From Methylovulum miyakonense HT12 (GTDB lineage Bacteria; Pseudomonadota; Gammaproteobacteria; Methylococcales; Methylomonadaceae), in NCBI RefSeq assembly GCF_000384075.1, contig NZ_KB913025.1, positions 934,119 to 998,118 on the forward strand: a DNA stretch of 64,000 nucleotides, in the 5' to 3' direction. Under the pieces are notes generated by a model. It searched no databases, had not been told where the DNA came from, and saw only the letters and a list, made by a program, of their open reading frames with translations. Both the position numbers and the translations under genes were made by a program. Shown here piece after piece: positions 60,725 to 64,000 of this stretch. Each line of letters begins with the position of its first letter. Within the stretch, counting starts at the first letter, position 1.

Positions 60725-61314
60725 GAGTGCCCATAAACCCAAACAAATTCGCCCGCATTGGTCAGGCACTGTGCCCACAGCTACCTATCCCCAAACCGGT
60801 AGCGGTGTCAATGATCGTGGCCATCGGCCAAAACCATGTCATCGGTGTAGACGGGAAACTGCCTTGGCACATCCCGGAAGACCTGAGACGATTCCGGTAT
60901 ATTACGGACGGGGCTGTCGTTGTGATGGGGAGAGCCACTTGGGAATCTCTCCCATCAAAGCCATTAAAAAATCGGCTAAACATTGTGCTGTCCAAAGAGT
61001 GTCTTGAACCGTTCACGGCAAAGATATTGCAGCCGTTGTCTATACAGTGTATGGACATTCATAGTGTGTTTATGTATGCCGAAACTTTCGCTCCAGGTAA
61101 AGAAATATTTATTATCGGGGGAGCACAAATATATGACGCTTGGTGGCCGTATGTGACCAAGGTGTACTTAACTGAAGTAAGTAAGGAGATACCTAGAGGG
61201 GGTGCCACTACAAAATACAGGATGCCTAGGGATTTCAAGACATGTTTTATGGTGGTAGCGCGGGACTGGTGGGGTGATTGCGCCTTTTCCGTTTGGGAAA
61301 GGGCTAACAGATAA
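60721..61314 (+). CDS. folA: Dihydrofolate reductase
   Basis: 197 residues; about 25 N-terminal residues precede the usual start. MIVAIGQNHVIGVDGKLPWH, the PEDLRRFRYIT stretch, VVMGRATWESLP, and the NADPH-binding IFIIGGAQIYDAWW are all present. Regenerates tetrahydrofolate used by the thymidylate synthase upstream. ATG overlaps the previous stop. Confidence 0.94.
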   Translation: MRVPINPNKFARIGQALCPQLPIPKPVAVSMIVAIGQNHVIGVDGKLPWHIPEDLRRFRYITDGAVVVMGRATWESLPSKPLKNRLNIVLSKECLEPFTAKILQPLSIQCMDIHSVFMYAETFAPGKEIFIIGGAQIYDAWWPYVTKVYLTEVSKEIPRGGATTKYRMPRDFKTCFMVVARDWWGDCAFSVWERANR

Positions 61315-61324
61315 TTCACATATC

Positions 61325-61360
61325 CCCGCCGGCAGCACCTGGCGGGTATTTACCGGAGAC
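61325..61360 (+). promoter_or_regulatory. Punctuation element
   Basis: CCCGCCGG-CAGCAC-CTGGCGGG with one G-U pair, then ACCGGAGAC at 61352-61360, 4 nt before ATG 61365. Last copy in the window. Confidence 0.9.
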
Positions 61361-61364
61361 AGAG

Positions 61365-61565
61365 ATGGACGATATTGAAGACGTAGCGGCGCAGTTCTTT
61401 GACCAGCCGCTGATTGACGAAGAAATTTGGTTGGGGATGTTCAACTCCGTATCCACACACCCTGGATGCCAGTGCGTAGGCGTGGCGACGGCGTGGGCGG
61501 ATCAAGGGTTGCTGGCGTTTAAGGACAGGTTCCGTAAGCCGTCAGATAACCTTGGCCTGCATTGA
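61365..61565 (+). CDS. Acidic unknown protein, 66 residues
   Basis: MDDIEDVAAQFFDQPLIDEE, then a Cys-containing ending. It follows the last punctuation element and lies 10 nt before the PrtN-like gene. Unrecognised. Confidence 0.55.
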   Translation: MDDIEDVAAQFFDQPLIDEEIWLGMFNSVSTHPGCQCVGVATAWADQGLLAFKDRFRKPSDNLGLH

Positions 61566-61575
61566 GGGGGCGACC

Positions 61576-61830
61576 GTGGCTAACACATTCTTCGCATTGA
61601 TGGCAGAGTATGAAACCGCCGTAGTGCCTGTAGCGGTGGTTGCAAAGAAATATTTCAACCATGACGAGAGGAAAGCCAAACAAGAGTGCCTGCGCCAGGG
61701 TTACCCTTTCCCGGTCTTCAGGTTGGGCAGCAATAAGTCGGAATGGATGGTTTCCATTACGGACCTAGCCCAATATATTGACCAGGCCAGGGACAAAGCA
61801 ACCAAGGAGTTTAAAGCCGTAACTTCATAA
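61576..61830 (+). CDS. PrtN-like (pyocin activator family) protein
   Basis: 84 residues from GTG 61576, chosen for GAGGGGG upstream. ANTFFALMAEYETAVVPVAV, VAKKYFNHDERKAKQECLRQ and VSITDLAQYIDQARDKA match the PrtN family of small DNA-binding activators. Several prophages carry such genes at their edges where they affect late gene or excision control. It is the last phage gene before the host segment. Confidence 0.75.
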   Translation: MANTFFALMAEYETAVVPVAVVAKKYFNHDERKAKQECLRQGYPFPVFRLGSNKSEWMVSITDLAQYIDQARDKATKEFKAVTS

Positions 61831-62609
61831 ATTGACACCCTCCGCACCGTATCTGCACCTTCCAAAACTCATCGGCATCTAATATATTGATTTGTTTGTA
61901 CATGTCCTTTTAGTCAGTCCAATCCAGCATTGGCGCAATGCAGAAGGTCCGGGGGGATTTTGTTTGGCTGGGCAGGGGATTTGTTGGGTCGTTTTGGGGC
62001 ATTGGGTTTTGTAGGCTTCAGTTCAATCAGCGCATATCCTAAGCTATCTAGGCTTTACTTGCACAACCGGCGAGTGAAATGTAGTGAACAAGAAAATTGC
62101 AGGATTATTTTATTGTCACTACATTAAGCCATGAATTGGCTGTGACCCAGCCAAAAACACAAAAACATCCAGAGGCTGCACTTCAATCCAGGCCCATGGT
62201 TAGTTAGGCAATGGTTTGCCGAAAGCCAGCATGGATTGCCGGAATCCAGCGGTACCGAATGACATGTTTTTACAACCCCGACACTCTCTTGATATAGAAT
62301 TTTTACAATGCCTTACAATATCCTCATCAGCACCAAAATAAACATTGCGGTCTCCCTTCCTATTAACGGCATACATGCACCAGCCGCCAATAAGGGCATT
62401 CGGTTGACCCGCATGCCGCATAAAACATCGGCATTGATGGCCGAAAATGACTTGATGCAAGCAGCCCGTGGGGGGCGGCGTGATAAATTTTTGGCGGGTT
62501 TGGATACCGCACCCGAGGCCGCCCCCATTGGAGAAGATACGTTAACTTAGCGTGTGCCTGCTATTGTTAGCCCACTTACCCTACCCTAAATCATGACAAA
62601 AATGACCCT
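61831..62609. other. Phage-host junction region without clear genes
   Basis: About 780 bp. Contains an 8-bp inverted repeat TGTAGTGA (62080-62087) and TCACTACA (62116-62123), and a GATTGCCGGAATCC stretch near 62233 that is almost palindromic, typical of short chromosomal REP-like repeats, so host DNA seems to begin before about 62.2 kb. A tRNA or core site to serve as attB was not found. Confidence 0.5.
62308..62550 (+). CDS. Possible small host protein, 80 residues (weak)
   Basis: MPYNILISTKINIAVSLPIN and on to IGEDTLT. No ribosome site; sequence is plausible but unrecognised. It precedes the two-component genes. Confidence 0.25.
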   Translation: MPYNILISTKINIAVSLPINGIHAPAANKGIRLTRMPHKTSALMAENDLMQAARGGRRDKFLAGLDTAPEAAPIGEDTLT

Positions 62610-63278
62610 ATGCGACTTTTGCTAGTAGAAGACGATGAAATCCTCGGTGACGGCCTGGTCGCCGGTTTGACAATGGAAGGCTATGCGGTGGATTGGCTGA
62701 CCAATGGCAAACTGGCTGATGAAGCCCTGAAGCTGAACAGTTATGAACTGATCGTGCTGGACTTGAATTTGCCGGACATGGACGGCTTAACCATTTTGCG
62801 CAATTTGCGTAGCCGTAAGGACGAAACCCCGGTGATGGTGCTGACCGCCAAGGACACCGTGCCTGACCGTGTGCTGGGGCTGGACAGCGGCGCGGATGAT
62901 TTTGTCATCAAGCCGTTTGATTTGGATGAGGTGTGTGCACGCCTTAGGGCTTTGGCCCGGCGCAATGAAGGGCGCAGTGTGCCGACGATTGAATATAAAG
63001 GTGTGGTGTTGGATCCGGCGGCACATCAGGTGACGTACAACGGCGAGAAAGTCGAGCTGTCGCAAAAGGAATTTGAAATCCTGAATTTTTTGATGGGCAA
63101 TATCGGCAAGGTGATTTCCCGCGCCCGCTTGGAGGAAAGCCTGTATTCCTGGAACTCCGACATCGAAAGCAATACGGTGGAGGTGCACATCCACCATTTG
63201 CGCAAAAAGCTGGATTCCGGTTTGATCCGCACGGTGCGCGGGGTGGGTTACATTATTGATAGCGACGACGGGCAATGA
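62610..63278 (+). CDS. OmpR/PhoB-type response regulator (QseB/PmrA-like)
   Basis: 222 residues. Receiver domain with acidic pair (VEDDE), phospho-acceptor Asp51 in VLDLNLPD, Thr in VLTAKD and Lys in VIKPFD; then a winged-helix domain (LSQKEFEILNFLMGN to RTVRGVGYII). Overlaps the sensor kinase by ATGA. Host chromosomal gene regulated by envelope or cation signals in relatives; the exact signal here is unknown. Confidence 0.93.
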   Translation: MRLLLVEDDEILGDGLVAGLTMEGYAVDWLTNGKLADEALKLNSYELIVLDLNLPDMDGLTILRNLRSRKDETPVMVLTAKDTVPDRVLGLDSGADDFVIKPFDLDEVCARLRALARRNEGRSVPTIEYKGVVLDPAAHQVTYNGEKVELSQKEFEILNFLMGNIGKVISRARLEESLYSWNSDIESNTVEVHIHHLRKKLDSGLIRTVRGVGYIIDSDDGQ

Positions 63279-64000
63279 ACTACTCCTTACGCCAATTGTT
63301 GCTGGTCAGTTTGCTGTCGGCGGCGATGCTGATTTGGGGCATTGCCGCTTACGTCAGTTACAAACAAACCCGCGATGAAGTCGCCAATTTGTTCGATGCG
63401 GAATTGTCGCAATCAGCCAAAGTCCTGCACGCGTTTGTCGAAAGTTTGCTGCGCGAAGGATCGTTATCGGCTTTTGGGAGCCAGGAGCATCTCGACAAAA
63501 ACCTGCATGATTATGCCTTGAAACATAAGTTCAAACGCAAGAACAGCTTCCAATTGTGGTCGGGCGACAATGATTTTTTCGCCAAACCTGACGACACACC
63601 GAATGTCGCCGTGCATGGTTTCGATAAAAACCATATCGACAGCCAGTTATGGTATGTCTTTGACGATGTGCTGCAAGCCAATGCCTTGGGGCGTGATTAC
63701 GAGCGGAAAATTGCCTTCCAGTTATGGTCGAAAAAAGATGGCTTGCTGTTGCGTTCAGAAAGCGCACCGAAATTTGTCTTTTCGAAAGCGGATGAAGGCT
63801 TCAGTAATGCCAATATTGACGGGCATTTGTGGCATGTGTTCAGCATTTCTGATTCGACAGGCCAGTACGTGGTGCATGTCGGGCAAAAAGAAGAGATACG
63901 CGCCGAACTGACCGATGAAATTTCATCCCATACCGCACTGCAATTGTTATTGGGCTTGCCGTTTTTGGGTTTGGTGATCTGGATTATTGTCGGGCATTGC
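63275..64000 (+). CDS. Sensor histidine kinase, QseC/PmrB type (C-terminus beyond window)
   Basis: 242 codons seen. Starts MNYSLRQLLLVSLLSAAMLI with a membrane helix, followed by a periplasmic sensor of about 190 residues and a second helix (LLLGLPFLGLVIWIIVG) at the right edge. The dimerisation and ATPase domains lie outside. Co-translated with the response regulator through the overlapping ATGA. Confidence 0.88.
   Translation, partial: MNYSLRQLLLVSLLSAAMLIWGIAAYVSYKQTRDEVANLFDAELSQSAKVLHAFVESLLREGSLSAFGSQEHLDKNLHDYALKHKFKRKNSFQLWSGDNDFFAKPDDTPNVAVHGFDKNHIDSQLWYVFDDVLQANALGRDYERKIAFQLWSKKDGLLLRSESAPKFVFSKADEGFSNANIDGHLWHVFSISDSTGQYVVHVGQKEEIRAELTDEISSHTALQLLLGLPFLGLVIWIIVGHC

Overview
The window is most of a large tailed-phage genome, read as a prophage, followed at its right end by bacterial chromosome. 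The host part (about 62.6-64.0 kb) is an OmpR-type response regulator overlapping a QseC/PmrB-type sensor kinase, which points to a proteobacterium, most likely a gammaproteobacterium. No ribosomal RNA, CRISPR array, insertion sequence or integrase is visible. The phage-host boundary lies somewhere in 61.83-62.6 kb.

Left arm (1-16.6 kb, leftward): a late operon. In transcription order it holds a DNA-binding regulator, a small gene broken by an in-frame amber, a lipoprotein, both terminase subunits, two small proteins (one holin-like), portal, lytic transglycosylase, a membrane/coiled-coil protein, an S49-type head protease with a nested scaffold, a probable decoration protein, major capsid, connector genes, tail tube, a possible assembly chaperone and the tape measure, which runs off the left edge. 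UUCG or GC-rich terminators follow the tail tube and capsid genes.

Control region (16.6-21 kb): paired TGTGACAA/TTGTCACA operators overlap a rightward promoter. Then come a coiled-coil gene, several micro-genes, a KilA-N protein and about 950 bp of AT-rich DNA dominated by a giant nested palindrome and repeats of ATTAGTG. This is the best candidate for an origin or master control element.

Right arm (21-61.8 kb, rightward): an accessory stretch of small genes (21-29.7 kb) including TerB, DUF932 and DUF6745 proteins, several carrying frameshifts or nonsense codons, and an odd tandem tRNA-like element. The replication and metabolism genes follow: NAD-dependent ligase, DUF4942 adenine methyltransferase, primase-helicase, SNF2 helicase, NrdJb-like protein, a FEN-exonuclease-polymerase A fusion interrupted by an intein, DnaQ-like exonuclease, a PD-(D/E)XK nuclease, Mre11/Rad50-like SbcCD, DnaJ, two MazG-like proteins, a dATP/dGTP diphosphohydrolase-like protein, dCTP deaminase-like protein, thymidylate synthase and DHFR. 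Together these form a nearly self-sufficient replication, recombination and dNTP-supply module.

The most striking feature is a punctuation system limited to the right arm. Nearly every transcription-unit-like block starts with an intergenic hairpin whose loop is constant (CAGCAC) while its stem sequence differs at each site yet stays self-complementary. This is followed by a strongly conserved ACCGGAGAC leader 3-8 nt before the ATG. About 14 clear pairs and several partial or decayed copies are visible. It resembles in concept the start-associated sequences (SAS/ESAS) of cluster K mycobacteriophages, but in an unrelated host group and with different sequences.
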